The translations under genes and the position numbers were made by a program. 64,000 bases of DNA from Diplocloster agilis (GTDB lineage: Bacteria > Bacillota > Clostridia > Lachnospirales > Lachnospiraceae): NCBI RefSeq assembly GCF_019042275.1, contig NZ_JAHQCW010000014.1, positions 1 through 64,000 of the forward strand, read 5' to 3'. The notes under the pieces are model-generated. The model was not told the DNA's origin. It did not search any database and worked only from the letters and a program-made list of their open reading frames with translations. This document shows positions 28,231 through 35,679 of the stretch, in pieces; within the stretch, counting starts at the first letter, position 1; every line of letters starts with the position of its first letter.

Positions 28231-29394
28231 TCAGAGGATCTCGTTTAAGAACGAAGAACCATCTATTTTCTGAGGTACTCCGAAATACTCCACTACCGTA
28301 GCACCGATGTCCGCAAACGTAGCCCTCGTTCCCAGATCCGCCCCGTTTCTGACCTGCCTTCCGGCAATCACAAGCGGCGTATATTCCCTGGAATGATCCG
28401 TAGAAGGAGTGGAGGGGTCGCAGCCATGATCCGCCGTAATCATTAAAATATCTTCCTCTTTTAATTTGGCCAGCAGCTCCGGGAGTCTCCGGTCAAAATA
28501 GGTAAGCGCCTTCGCATAGCCGTCCACGTCATTTCTGTGACCGTACAGCATATCGTAATCCACCAGATTCGTAAAGCACAACCCCTCAAAGTCCCGATCC
28601 ATATAGGCCAATGTCTTATCGATTCCATCCTCGTTGCTGACCGTTCTCACGAAATCCGTCACCCCATCCGAGGCGAAAATATCCACGATTTTCCCCACGC
28701 TCAGCACAGCAAATCCGGCCTCGGACAACTGGGTAAGCATCGTAGCCTTCGGAGGGGTCAGCGAGAAGTCATGGCGGTTGCTGGTACGTTTAAAATCAGG
28801 ATATGTCCCAACGAATGGTCTGGCGATCACCCGGCCGACTCCATGCTCCCCAACCAGCAGCTTCCTGGCGATCTCACAATCCCGGTATAACTCTTCTATG
28901 GGCACTACTTCCTCATGCGCCGCCACCTGAAACACGCTGTCCGCCGAGGTATAGACAATCAAATCCCCTGTTTTCACATGCTGCTCCCCATAATCCCGGA
29001 TGACATCCGTGCCGGAATAAGGTTTGTTACAGAGCCATCCCCGCCCTGTCTGACGTGAGAAATCATCCAACAGGTCTTTCGGGAAGCCATCCGGGTAGGT
29101 AGGCATCTGTTTGTCCGATATCAGTCCCGCGATCTCCCAATGGCCGATGGTGGTGTCCTTCCCCTTGGAGGCCTCCGCCAGTCTGCCCCAGGCGCCTTGC
29201 GGATGCTCTTCCTTCGGGCCGCAGTCCACCTGATCAATATGAAACAAACCCAATTTTGCCATGTTCGGCATATCAAAATACGGGCTTGCGGAGCATGCCC
29301 GAAGCGTGTTACTGCCCTCATCACCGTATTCCGCGGCGTCCGGCAGCTCACCGATTCCTACACTATCCAGTACAATCAGAAATACTCTTTTCAT
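28231..29394 (-). CDS. deoB: Phosphopentomutase
   Basis: A protein of about 387 residues of the alkaline phosphatase superfamily that interconverts ribose 1-phosphate and ribose 5-phosphate in nucleoside salvage. Metal and active-site motifs are visible: FLIVLDSVGIGELPDA at the N-terminus, KGKDTTIGHWE with the phosphoacceptor Thr, and MITADHGCDPSTPSTDHSREY near the C-terminus. The start MKRVFLIVLDS at 29394 has GGAGA upstream and fits the family. In-frame codons continue 50 residues upstream, but they are only the translation of a 21-bp tandem repeat (MSQTEID repeats) and are not accepted as coding. Confidence 0.94.
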   Translation of the reverse strand: MKRVFLIVLDSVGIGELPDAAEYGDEGSNTLRACSASPYFDMPNMAKLGLFHIDQVDCGPKEEHPQGAWGRLAEASKGKDTTIGHWEIAGLISDKQMPTYPDGFPKDLLDDFSRQTGRGWLCNKPYSGTDVIRDYGEQHVKTGDLIVYTSADSVFQVAAHEEVVPIEELYRDCEIARKLLVGEHGVGRVIARPFVGTYPDFKRTSNRHDFSLTPPKATMLTQLSEAGFAVLSVGKIVDIFASDGVTDFVRTVSNEDGIDKTLAYMDRDFEGLCFTNLVDYDMLYGHRNDVDGYAKALTYFDRRLPELLAKLKEEDILMITADHGCDPSTPSTDHSREYTPLVIAGRQVRNGADLGTRATFADIGATVVEYFGVPQKIDGSSFLNEIL

Positions 29395-29453
29395 ATTCAT
29401 TCTCCATTCTTTTTTCATGATTTGCGCGGTATCTTCTGTATTTATGGGAATTG

Positions 29454-29551
29454 GGGACATGTCCATTCTGGTTTGGGACATGTCCATTTCAGTTTGGGAC
29501 ATGTCTATTTCAGTTTGGGACATGTCTATTTCAGTTTGGGACATGTCTATC
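29454..29551. repeat. Tandem 21-bp repeat built on the palindrome GGGACATGTCC
   Basis: About 4.7 copies of a 21-bp unit that begins GGGACATGTC and ends TTTCAGTTT, starting at 29454, 29475, 29496, 29517 and 29538. The first two copies carry GTCC; the later ones carry GTCT, which breaks the palindrome. It lies upstream of deoB, inside its probable leader or promoter region. Confidence 0.9.
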
Positions 29552-29968
29552 TTGTTATGACCATCGCGTTTCAGTACAGGCTTGGTTTAATTTATACAAT
29601 AGCTTTCTTGAGCATATACATCCTTTTACGATTACATCCAGCTTGTTAGAACGATCTATCCATAACCCTCACCAAATACCACATAAACAGCCCGGCAGTT
29701 ATTCCCCTATAAGAAAATCTGCTAAAATAAGAAGTCTATATCTCGCTATATTATTACAATCAGCATCTCCAAAATTGCTGTTATTCATTATAGCACAGAT
29801 GATTCTCTTGAAAAAGTATAAAAATATTTATACAGCTTTATATAACAAATGATTACGGTTCTTACCATACCTTTCACCTATTACAATCTGTATCTACTTT
29901 CCAATTTCTTGTAATCATACTTGATTTAATCGATTCGGACATGTCCCAAACCAGAATGGACATGTCCC
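29454..29968. mobile_element. Possible 515-bp non-autonomous element with 32-bp terminal inverted repeats
   Basis: The first 32 bp (29454-29485) recur exactly as the reverse complement at 29937-29968; both ends contain two GGACATGTCC palindromes separated by CATTCTGGTTTG or its complement. The 385 bp between the repeats and the right end is AT-rich with no convincing gene. The arrangement fills most of the 659-bp gap between deoB and spoIIIAH and looks like a MITE- or REP-type element. I see no clear target-site duplication. Confidence 0.5.
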
Positions 29969-29985
29969 TCTTTACCTGAGTAAAT

Positions 29986-30031
29986 CGTAAAAGTCAAACG
30001 GGCCCAGGGGCTTTTAGCCCCTCAGGCCCGT
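29986..30031 (-). terminator. Terminator of the spoIIIA operon
   Basis: On the minus strand ACGGGCC-TG-AGGGGCT, a loop of AAA, and AGCCCCT-GG-GCCCGT form a long GC stem followed by TTGACTTTT, 23 nt after the spoIIIAH stop codon. Confidence 0.8.
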
Positions 30032-30053
30032 AATACCAAGCGATATAATCCTG

Positions 30054-30806
30054 CTATTCCGTAGCATTCATGGTGGTGATGACAATGTTTTCAGCGGGAA
30101 CATCCGTCTTTCTCTTCACGATGTCTTCGATCTGCGCTCTCTGGGCATCGGATACCTCAGCGGCATTTACGATGACATCCGCTCCGTTCTCCGTAACGCT
30201 GACTACCACATCCGTGAAGCCCTTGGCTTCCAAAAGCATCTCTGCCGAGGTTTCCTTCTCTGCGATGGCGGTCATAGCGATCATGTTATCGATAGCCGTC
30301 TGCTTTTGCTCTTCCGTGATATTTGTGTTGTTGATGACTTCCATCAGGGTCTCTTTATTCTTTGCCCGAAGCTGCTCTTTATCCAGCTTGGCCTGAGCTG
30401 CGAAGCCTACGTTAGAGGAGTTGGCAAGAACCGCTTCGCCGGGTGTTTCGCCGCCGGTGCTGGCGACCTCGTCGGAGGATACCGCAGCGCCGTTGTTCAG
30501 ATCCACGTCCAGGCTCTCGATGTCACCGGAAGAGGCCTGCTCTGCGGGCTGAGTCCCGTCTGTGCTGGCCTGGGAGAGAATATCCTCGTCGGAAATGTCC
30601 GACAGTTCATTTTTGGCCACATTGGTGCTGTTGGTGGCCTCCGCATCTTCCTTGCCCAGCTTGTTTCCCGAATAATTCAGATAGCCTGCGATCGCGATCA
30701 TGATCGCCAATGCCGTTATAATCACCGAATTCTTTTTAAATATATTTTTCACTTTTCTGCCTCCATTCTTGTTATTTTTTAAGCTTTCATTTTTATTCAT
30801 GGCCAT
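30054..30806 (-). CDS. spoIIIAH: Stage III sporulation protein AH
   Basis: A 250-residue protein with a short basic cytoplasmic start, one membrane helix (about residues 28-45), a low-complexity acidic linker, and a C-terminal domain (ending VVNAAEVSDAQRAQIEDIVKRKTD) related to the ring-forming YscJ/FliF fold. In sporulating cells SpoIIIAH in the mother-cell membrane binds forespore SpoIIQ, forming a channel needed for sigma G activity. It is the last gene of the spoIIIA operon and is followed by a terminator. The start could also be two codons downstream. Confidence 0.93.
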   Translation of the reverse strand: MAMNKNESLKNNKNGGRKVKNIFKKNSVIITALAIMIAIAGYLNYSGNKLGKEDAEATNSTNVAKNELSDISDEDILSQASTDGTQPAEQASSGDIESLDVDLNNGAAVSSDEVASTGGETPGEAVLANSSNVGFAAQAKLDKEQLRAKNKETLMEVINNTNITEEQKQTAIDNMIAMTAIAEKETSAEMLLEAKGFTDVVVSVTENGADVIVNAAEVSDAQRAQIEDIVKRKTDVPAENIVITTMNATE

Positions 30807-30810
30807 CCCG

Positions 30811-31377
30811 TCATTTCATTTTCATTACTTTAATTTTATGTGCCTCTACATGAAATAATGCCTCAACTGCATCGGTTATGTTCTGAACAACTCTCGCATC
30901 TCCCCCGCCTTCCGCTATAATTATGACCCCCTCGATCTCCGGACCCAGTTCTTTTATGACATAAGGTGTCTGGGTACCGCTTCCCTCCTGCGCGTATATT
31001 GTCGTCTCCTGCGTGTTCGTCTCCTTGGTTTCCCGGGTTCCCCCTTCGCTGTCGGTCTCCGTCACCACATTGCCGGTGGTGTTCTGGTCTTTCTCGACGA
31101 TCTTCTCCCCTTTGGACTTGAGGGTGATCATCACATCCACCTTGCCTACGCCTTCTACCTGGCTTAACGCCTTTTTTAGTTTCTGCTCCAGCTCCGTCTC
31201 ATAGGAATTCGTGGAAACCGCCGCGGCCTGCTGCGCCGCCGGCTGTTCTTTTTCTTCCTGCGTTTTGCTCTTCTTATCCGTGGGAAGTGCGATGATCACC
31301 AGAAGCACTCCTACCAGTAAAATGATCAGCAGCTGATCCTTTTTTAAATTTTTGATATTCAGCTTTCCCATTTTCAT
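30811..31377 (-). CDS. spoIIIAG: Stage III sporulation protein AG
   Basis: A 188-residue protein with an N-terminal membrane helix (LLIILLVGVLLVIIALP, about residues 17-33), a Glu/Lys/Gln-rich linker, and an extracellular domain with LEQKLKKALSQVEGVGKVDVMITLKS, typical of the ring-forming motif of SpoIIIAG. SpoIIIAG assembles into a large ring in the channel between mother cell and forespore. It is three bases downstream of spoIIIAF. The insertion EKDQNTTGNVVTETDSEGGTRETKETN matches the beta-triangle region found in this protein in other spore formers. Confidence 0.94.
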   Translation of the reverse strand: MKMGKLNIKNLKKDQLLIILLVGVLLVIIALPTDKKSKTQEEKEQPAAQQAAAVSTNSYETELEQKLKKALSQVEGVGKVDVMITLKSKGEKIVEKDQNTTGNVVTETDSEGGTRETKETNTQETTIYAQEGSGTQTPYVIKELGPEIEGVIIIAEGGGDARVVQNITDAVEALFHVEAHKIKVMKMK

Positions 31378-31380
31378 AGG

Positions 31381-31992
31381 CTACCTCTGTATACTAATAT
31401 TTATATTACTAGCGGAAATATTATAGAATCGTTCCAAATCATTTTTTATGTTAATTTCTTCCATACTTTCAGGCTGATACTCTTCCTTTTCTTCTGTTCC
31501 GATGCGGACAGGTTCGATATAGATCCCCTCCGCCTGTTTTTGGGAATACGCAGCCGTAATATGGATCTGACGGATACTGCCGTAATCCTCACTGCTCTCA
31601 TCCTCCTCCATCACGACCTGAATGTCTACCGGATACAAACCGTCCTGCTCCACCACTTCCCCGATTTCTTTTGCCACCTCCTCCTCATATCCGGTAAACA
31701 GCCTGCTTTTCTGCGCATTTTCAAAAGATTCCGCCTGATCGTCCAGCTCATTTAGTTCCTGCTCAAAGCTGCTGGTCATAAAGGTAAAATCCATGGTGCG
31801 GTTTAATTTCAGCAGGCTGGTGATTGGAGAGAGAACCAGCAGCACCAGTACCATACCGGTAAATAGCTTTACATATTTTTTATAATTATTGTTTGGAAGT
31901 ACATTCATTACCGCTGTGATCAGGATCAGATAGAACGCGATATTTTTTACCCACTGATAAATCTGTTCGATCAAAATATTCTCCTTTCTCAA
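31381..31992 (-). CDS. spoIIIAF: Stage III sporulation protein AF
   Basis: A 203-residue protein with two N-terminal membrane helices (about residues 14-32 and 40-60; LILITAVMNVLPNNNYKKYVKLFTGMVLVLLVLSP spans both) and a soluble C-terminal domain ending in LERFYNISASNINISIQ. This is the usual SpoIIIAF layout. The start overlaps the spoIIIAE stop as ATGA, indicating coupled translation. Confidence 0.93.
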   Translation of the reverse strand: MRKENILIEQIYQWVKNIAFYLILITAVMNVLPNNNYKKYVKLFTGMVLVLLVLSPITSLLKLNRTMDFTFMTSSFEQELNELDDQAESFENAQKSRLFTGYEEEVAKEIGEVVEQDGLYPVDIQVVMEEDESSEDYGSIRQIHITAAYSQKQAEGIYIEPVRIGTEEKEEYQPESMEEINIKNDLERFYNISASNINISIQR

Positions 31993-33251
31993 CCGGTCAG
32001 GCTGGAGGCACTCACCACAGCGATCGTAACCATGAACAGAACCGCCGCGGTAAAGATTGCCTTCATGGACAGTTTGGCCCCCTCTCCCACACAGCTGATG
32101 CAGCCCAGCATCCGTTTGTCGGATACCGGCTGGACTACCGCCGCCACCATTTTATAGAGAAATGTGTAAATCGCCAGCTTTAACACCGGAATCAGGCAGA
32201 TCAGCAGGAGAATAATCATGGCCGCCACTCCTATGCTGTTCTTGATCAGTACGGAGGACCCGATGATCACTTCGGTTACCGCGTTGATCGTCCCGCCCAC
32301 CCCCGGGATAATACCGGCCGTTTTGTTCAGCACCGACACCCGGAAAGCATCCACGGCGGGGGCAATAAGGCTTTGAATGACGGAAAACCCGATCACCAGC
32401 GCCAACAGCGATTTTAAGACCCATTCCACGGCGCTGCGGATCAAGGAAGCCAGTCTGGAGAGAAAATCTTCTTTTGAAAGGTTATTGACCAGTACCAGGA
32501 TGACATAGATGTGGATCATGGGAAGGATGATATTTAACAGGATCCAGTTCACCAGATACACCAGACCCAGAGTGAAGCCATAGAAGGCGGCAGCCGTGGT
32601 TCCCCCGCTGGCAACAGCCACGGTCAGAAAATACGCGGGGATCAGCGCCCTCATAAAATCCAGAATTCCTCCGATCGCGCCTGTAGTCAGCTTGGTTATG
32701 GTCTCAAAGGATGTGATCAGAATCGCCAGGAGCAGCAGATAGATAATGTAGAAACTGACCTCTGCGATCTGTTGGTTTTCAAATACATTGGCAAAATTCA
32801 TGAATATGGCGGACGCGGTCACCAGGATCAGGATCTGAACCAGCATCCTGCGGTTATTGCCAAATTCCTGCTCGATTCTGCCAAAGACCAGATCCTTTAC
32901 CAGATCCAGACTGAATTTTGCGTCTCCGTCCAATACCTTCCGGACGGTTCCCTCAAAATCCACATCGGAGTTCCCCAGCACCTCATCCAGCGTCTGCTGG
33001 ATATCCCCAAACTCCACCTCGTCCAACAGGGAGGTATCCATCTGGGCGGTACTCGTCTGGGAGGTACTCGTCTGGGAGGTATTCGTCTGGGCAGAAACCA
33101 TCTGAGACGTAACCGACTGCGCAGAAGCCGTCTGAAAGGTATCCGCCCGCGCAGAAATCGTCTGGGAGGCACAGGCGCAGATTCCTCCAAAGAAAAAGGC
33201 CACAATAAAGGCTGTCCAAAAAATAACTCTTCTTTTTTTCACTCTTCCCAT
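31989..33251 (-). CDS. spoIIIAE: Stage III sporulation protein AE, with a repeat-rich N-terminal linker
   Basis: A 420-residue polytopic membrane protein. A signal-like helix (residues 9-28) is followed by a Thr/Ser/Gln-rich segment of about 45 residues (VTSQMVSAQTNTSQTSTSQ) encoded by 15-bp imperfect repeats, then the usual SpoIIIAE core with about six to seven helices (LVQILILVTASAIFMNFANV onward, NKTAGIIPGVGGTINAVTEV). The protein is part of the mother cell-forespore channel complex. The low-complexity linker is not a standard family part. It lies four bases after spoIIIAD. Confidence 0.94.
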   Translation of the reverse strand: MGRVKKRRVIFWTAFIVAFFFGGICACASQTISARADTFQTASAQSVTSQMVSAQTNTSQTSTSQTSTAQMDTSLLDEVEFGDIQQTLDEVLGNSDVDFEGTVRKVLDGDAKFSLDLVKDLVFGRIEQEFGNNRRMLVQILILVTASAIFMNFANVFENQQIAEVSFYIIYLLLLAILITSFETITKLTTGAIGGILDFMRALIPAYFLTVAVASGGTTAAAFYGFTLGLVYLVNWILLNIILPMIHIYVILVLVNNLSKEDFLSRLASLIRSAVEWVLKSLLALVIGFSVIQSLIAPAVDAFRVSVLNKTAGIIPGVGGTINAVTEVIIGSSVLIKNSIGVAAMIILLLICLIPVLKLAIYTFLYKMVAAVVQPVSDKRMLGCISCVGEGAKLSMKAIFTAAVLFMVTIAVVSASSLTG

Positions 33252-33255
33252 CCTT

Positions 33256-33645
33256 TCAGGCCGCCAGGAAGCCGTTGATGGTTTCCAGAAGCGCCAGAAG
33301 GATCGGCATGCTGACTGCCAGGATCGCCAGCTTGCTGAACACCTCGATCTGGCTGGCTATGGTCGCATGACCGGCATCTTTGCAGATGGCGGAAGAAAAT
33401 TCGGAGATATAGGTAATTCCGATAATTTTCACCAACGTTCCGATATAAGCGCTGTGAACGGAAATAAAACTCTGTATGGTCTGGATTGCCTGGATGATGA
33501 TTTCCAGGCGTCTGGCCGCGTAGAAAAAAATGACCAGGCTGGTAGCTATACTTATGTAAACGGAATACTCCGGCTTTGTCCCCTTTAACTGAACCGCCAA
33601 TAAAATCCCCACGATTCCCAGAATGCCGATTCTCAGCATATCCAT
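33256..33645 (-). CDS. spoIIIAD: Stage III sporulation protein AD
   Basis: A 129-residue membrane protein with three to four helices (MLRIGILGIVGILLAVQL, YSVYISIATSLVIFFYAAR, and a C-terminal LAILAVSMPILLALLETI). Length and sequence fit SpoIIIAD of the forespore feeding-channel complex. It follows spoIIIAC by 15 bases and precedes spoIIIAE by four bases. Confidence 0.93.
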   Translation of the reverse strand: MDMLRIGILGIVGILLAVQLKGTKPEYSVYISIATSLVIFFYAARRLEIIIQAIQTIQSFISVHSAYIGTLVKIIGITYISEFSSAICKDAGHATIASQIEVFSKLAILAVSMPILLALLETINGFLAA

Positions 33646-33660
33646 CCGCTCTCACCGCCT

Positions 33661-33855
33661 TTACAACATGAATAAGTCCTTAATGGTCTGAAACAAATCA
33701 AAAATGTACGGCAGAATCCAGAATAATACCAGGATCAGCCCCGCCAGGCTGGTCAGGAACGCATGCTCCTCCCGCCCGCTGTGTTTTAACACCTGGCTTA
33801 ATACGGAAACCAGGATTCCCACCGCTGCTATTTTAAATATGAGATTAACGCTCAT
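33661..33855 (-). CDS. spoIIIAC: Stage III sporulation protein AC
   Basis: A 64-residue protein made of two membrane helices (LIFKIAAVGILVSVLSQVL and FLTSLAGLILVLFWILPYIF), which is the normal size for SpoIIIAC. A GGAGG motif lies just upstream of the ATG at 33855. It is the smallest gene of the operon and is separated from spoIIIAB by 86 bp. Confidence 0.93.
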   Translation of the reverse strand: MSVNLIFKIAAVGILVSVLSQVLKHSGREEHAFLTSLAGLILVLFWILPYIFDLFQTIKDLFML

Positions 33856-33941
33856 GTTTACCTCCTGTGGCGCATGTTCGTGCGCCTTTTATTCAGGGAT
33901 AGCGATACTATCTTTTCGAACTCGCTTACCTTCTCACGCTT

Positions 33942-34460
33942 TTACAGGATCAGGATCGCAATAAAAATGCCGCCCATCACACCCAGGCAATGATATATTC
34001 TGGATTTTGATCCGAAGACTTTCTCCGCCGCATGGATTTCATTTTCCAGCTGTTCGGTATACAAGCCCAGCGTGCCCAGCTGCATCTCATGGTCCAGATA
34101 CCCGATATTTTCCCCCATATGCCGCAGGCTCTCCAGATCCGTCTTGGTCAGGCGGGTCTCCCGTAAGTCTTCCCGGATGCGTCTGTCCCATATTTCCTGA
34201 AATGTCTCTCCCTCGCAGTGATCCATATCCTGCGCCACTCCGGCAAAAAAAGCCTGAAAGGGTTCCCGGATCCGCCTGCCGATGCTGGCAAATGCCTCCG
34301 GCAGCGGTGCCTTTACATATTTGATCTCCCCCTGCAGCATCAGCATCAGCTTTCTCAAATAATGCAGCTGGTCGATCCGAAGCTTCAAATCCCGGCTCAC
34401 GGAAAATCCCAGGCCTGTGGAAGCTGTCACCACCAGCAGAACACCGATCATCTTTAACAT
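33942..34460 (-). CDS. spoIIIAB: Stage III sporulation protein AB
   Basis: A 172-residue protein with one helix at each end (MIGVLLVVTASTGLGFSVS and YHCLGVMGGIFIAILIL) and a helical soluble middle (RIDQLHYLRKLMLMLQGEIKY). The shape recalls type II secretion GspF-like domains, as known for SpoIIIAB. Its start overlaps the end of spoIIIAA by seven bases. Confidence 0.93.
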   Translation of the reverse strand: MLKMIGVLLVVTASTGLGFSVSRDLKLRIDQLHYLRKLMLMLQGEIKYVKAPLPEAFASIGRRIREPFQAFFAGVAQDMDHCEGETFQEIWDRRIREDLRETRLTKTDLESLRHMGENIGYLDHEMQLGTLGLYTEQLENEIHAAEKVFGSKSRIYHCLGVMGGIFIAILIL

Positions 34461-35419
34461 CCCTCACACCTCCTTCTTAGAAGGCTCTCGCCCTTTGCGT
34501 CGAAGATGTCCTGTACCGTCCCCACCTTTTTCCCATTGCACAGTATGATATAGCGGTCAAAGGTGTGTTCCGCCACCAGTTTTTCTAACAGCGGCTTCTG
34601 CAGGATATCCTGAAGGGAACTGCCGTGGACCGTGGCGATCAGCTTGCATCCGCAGTGGATCACGGACTCGATGGCGTGGGCGTCCTGATAATCCCCGATC
34701 TCGTCCACCGCGATCACCTGGGGCGCCATGGAACGGATCAGCATCATCATGCCCTCCGCTTTCGGGCAGCAGTCCATTACATCGGTGCGAATCCCCAGAT
34801 CATTGCCGGGAACGCCCAGATAGGAACCCCCGATCTCCGACCGCTCGTCCACCACACCGACGGTTTGTCCTGCAAAGGAGCCTTGTCCGTCGGAAATCTG
34901 CCGGATCATATCCCGCAGCAGGGTAGTCTTGCCGCACCTGGGCGGTGAGATAATCAGGGTGTGGCAGATCTGATCGCCGTTCCTTATATAAGGAAGAACC
35001 GGATCGGCGCATCCTTTTATCTGATGGGAGACCCGGATATTGAGAAATGATATGTATTTCAGGCTTTTCACCCTGTCCCCCTCCACAATGGTCTTTCCTG
35101 CGATTCCCACCCGGTGGCCGCCCTGGATCGTGATAAACCCCTGCTTTACCTCATCCTCGAAGGCATACAGGGAATAATTTCCCACATATTCCAGGGTCTC
35201 CTGCACATCCTGTTTGTCCACGATTACGGCCCGGGCCTTGTCACCGTCAAGCGAGGGGGCCTCGCTCACGAAATATTCGCAGCCCCTGTAGATGATCAAG
35301 AGGGGACCGTTGACGCGCAGCCTGATCTCCTGCAGATCCTCGAAATCCAGAGGGAGCTGTTCCAGAAGAATCCGTATTCTCTTTGCCAATACTTTCATCA
35401 GTTCGCTTTTCTTGTCCAT
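34454..35419 (-). CDS. spoIIIAA: Stage III sporulation protein AA (secretion-type ATPase)
   Basis: A protein of about 321 residues with a Walker A motif (SPPRCGKTTLLRD, near residue 160), a Walker B-like segment (PQVIAVDEIGDYQDAHAIES) and the box IATVHGSSLQDI. It is the cytoplasmic ATPase proposed to power the SpoIIIA-SpoIIQ channel, related to type II/IV secretion ATPases. The start MDKKSELMKVLAKRIR at 35419 is preceded by AGAGGTGA; a longer frame of 16 residues upstream is not supported. It is the first gene of the eight-gene operon. Confidence 0.94.
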   Translation of the reverse strand: MDKKSELMKVLAKRIRILLEQLPLDFEDLQEIRLRVNGPLLIIYRGCEYFVSEAPSLDGDKARAVIVDKQDVQETLEYVGNYSLYAFEDEVKQGFITIQGGHRVGIAGKTIVEGDRVKSLKYISFLNIRVSHQIKGCADPVLPYIRNGDQICHTLIISPPRCGKTTLLRDMIRQISDGQGSFAGQTVGVVDERSEIGGSYLGVPGNDLGIRTDVMDCCPKAEGMMMLIRSMAPQVIAVDEIGDYQDAHAIESVIHCGCKLIATVHGSSLQDILQKPLLEKLVAEHTFDRYIILCNGKKVGTVQDIFDAKGESLLRRRCEGC

Positions 35420-35437
35420 CTCTTCACCTCTTAGAAC

Positions 35438-35465
35438 AATATATGTGGGATGTCCAAAAAAATGC
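35438..35465 (-). promoter_or_regulatory. Candidate sigma E promoter for the spoIIIA operon
   Basis: On the minus strand GCATTTT (35459-35465) and CATATATT (35438-35445) are separated by 13 nt, about 18 nt before the spoIIIAA start codon. They resemble the sigma E boxes KMATATT and CATACAHT. Known sigma E control of spoIIIA in Bacillus supports the reading; the match is by eye. Confidence 0.5.
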
Positions 35466-35530
35466 ACGGTATTTTACTTTTTTGTTCCGGGGCTTGTCTG
35501 AAAATTGCTGATCCCCCGGCTGCAGACGGA

Positions 35531-35598
35531 TAAAAAAGGAAGGGGCTTATTCCCGGCAGCCAACTCGTACAGAGTCAGTGCCGGGACAAGTCCCTTCC
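35531..35598 (-). terminator. Terminator downstream of the ADP-ribosylglycohydrolase-family gene
   Basis: On the minus strand GGAAGGGACTTGTCCCGGCA and TGCCGGGAATAAGCCCCTTCC-type arms form a long stem with a 20-nt loop, followed directly by TTTTTTATC. It ends the sugar operon transcribed from 42.3 kb. Confidence 0.85.
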
Positions 35599-35679
35599 TA
35601 ATTACAGCGTTTATTGCCCGTCTAACAGAATGGTTCTTAAGCAATCTTTAAAATAGCCGCCTGCTATCTATTATTCCTA

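Noticed and set aside
29395-29544. N-terminal 50-residue extension of DeoB
   Set aside because: It is a translated 21-bp tandem repeat; the family start and a GGAGA site are at 29394.
29451-29852. Plus-strand open frame with repeated FGTCLFQ units
   Set aside because: The repeats are the GGGACATGTC tandem read in another frame; the rest has no domain or proper ribosome binding site.
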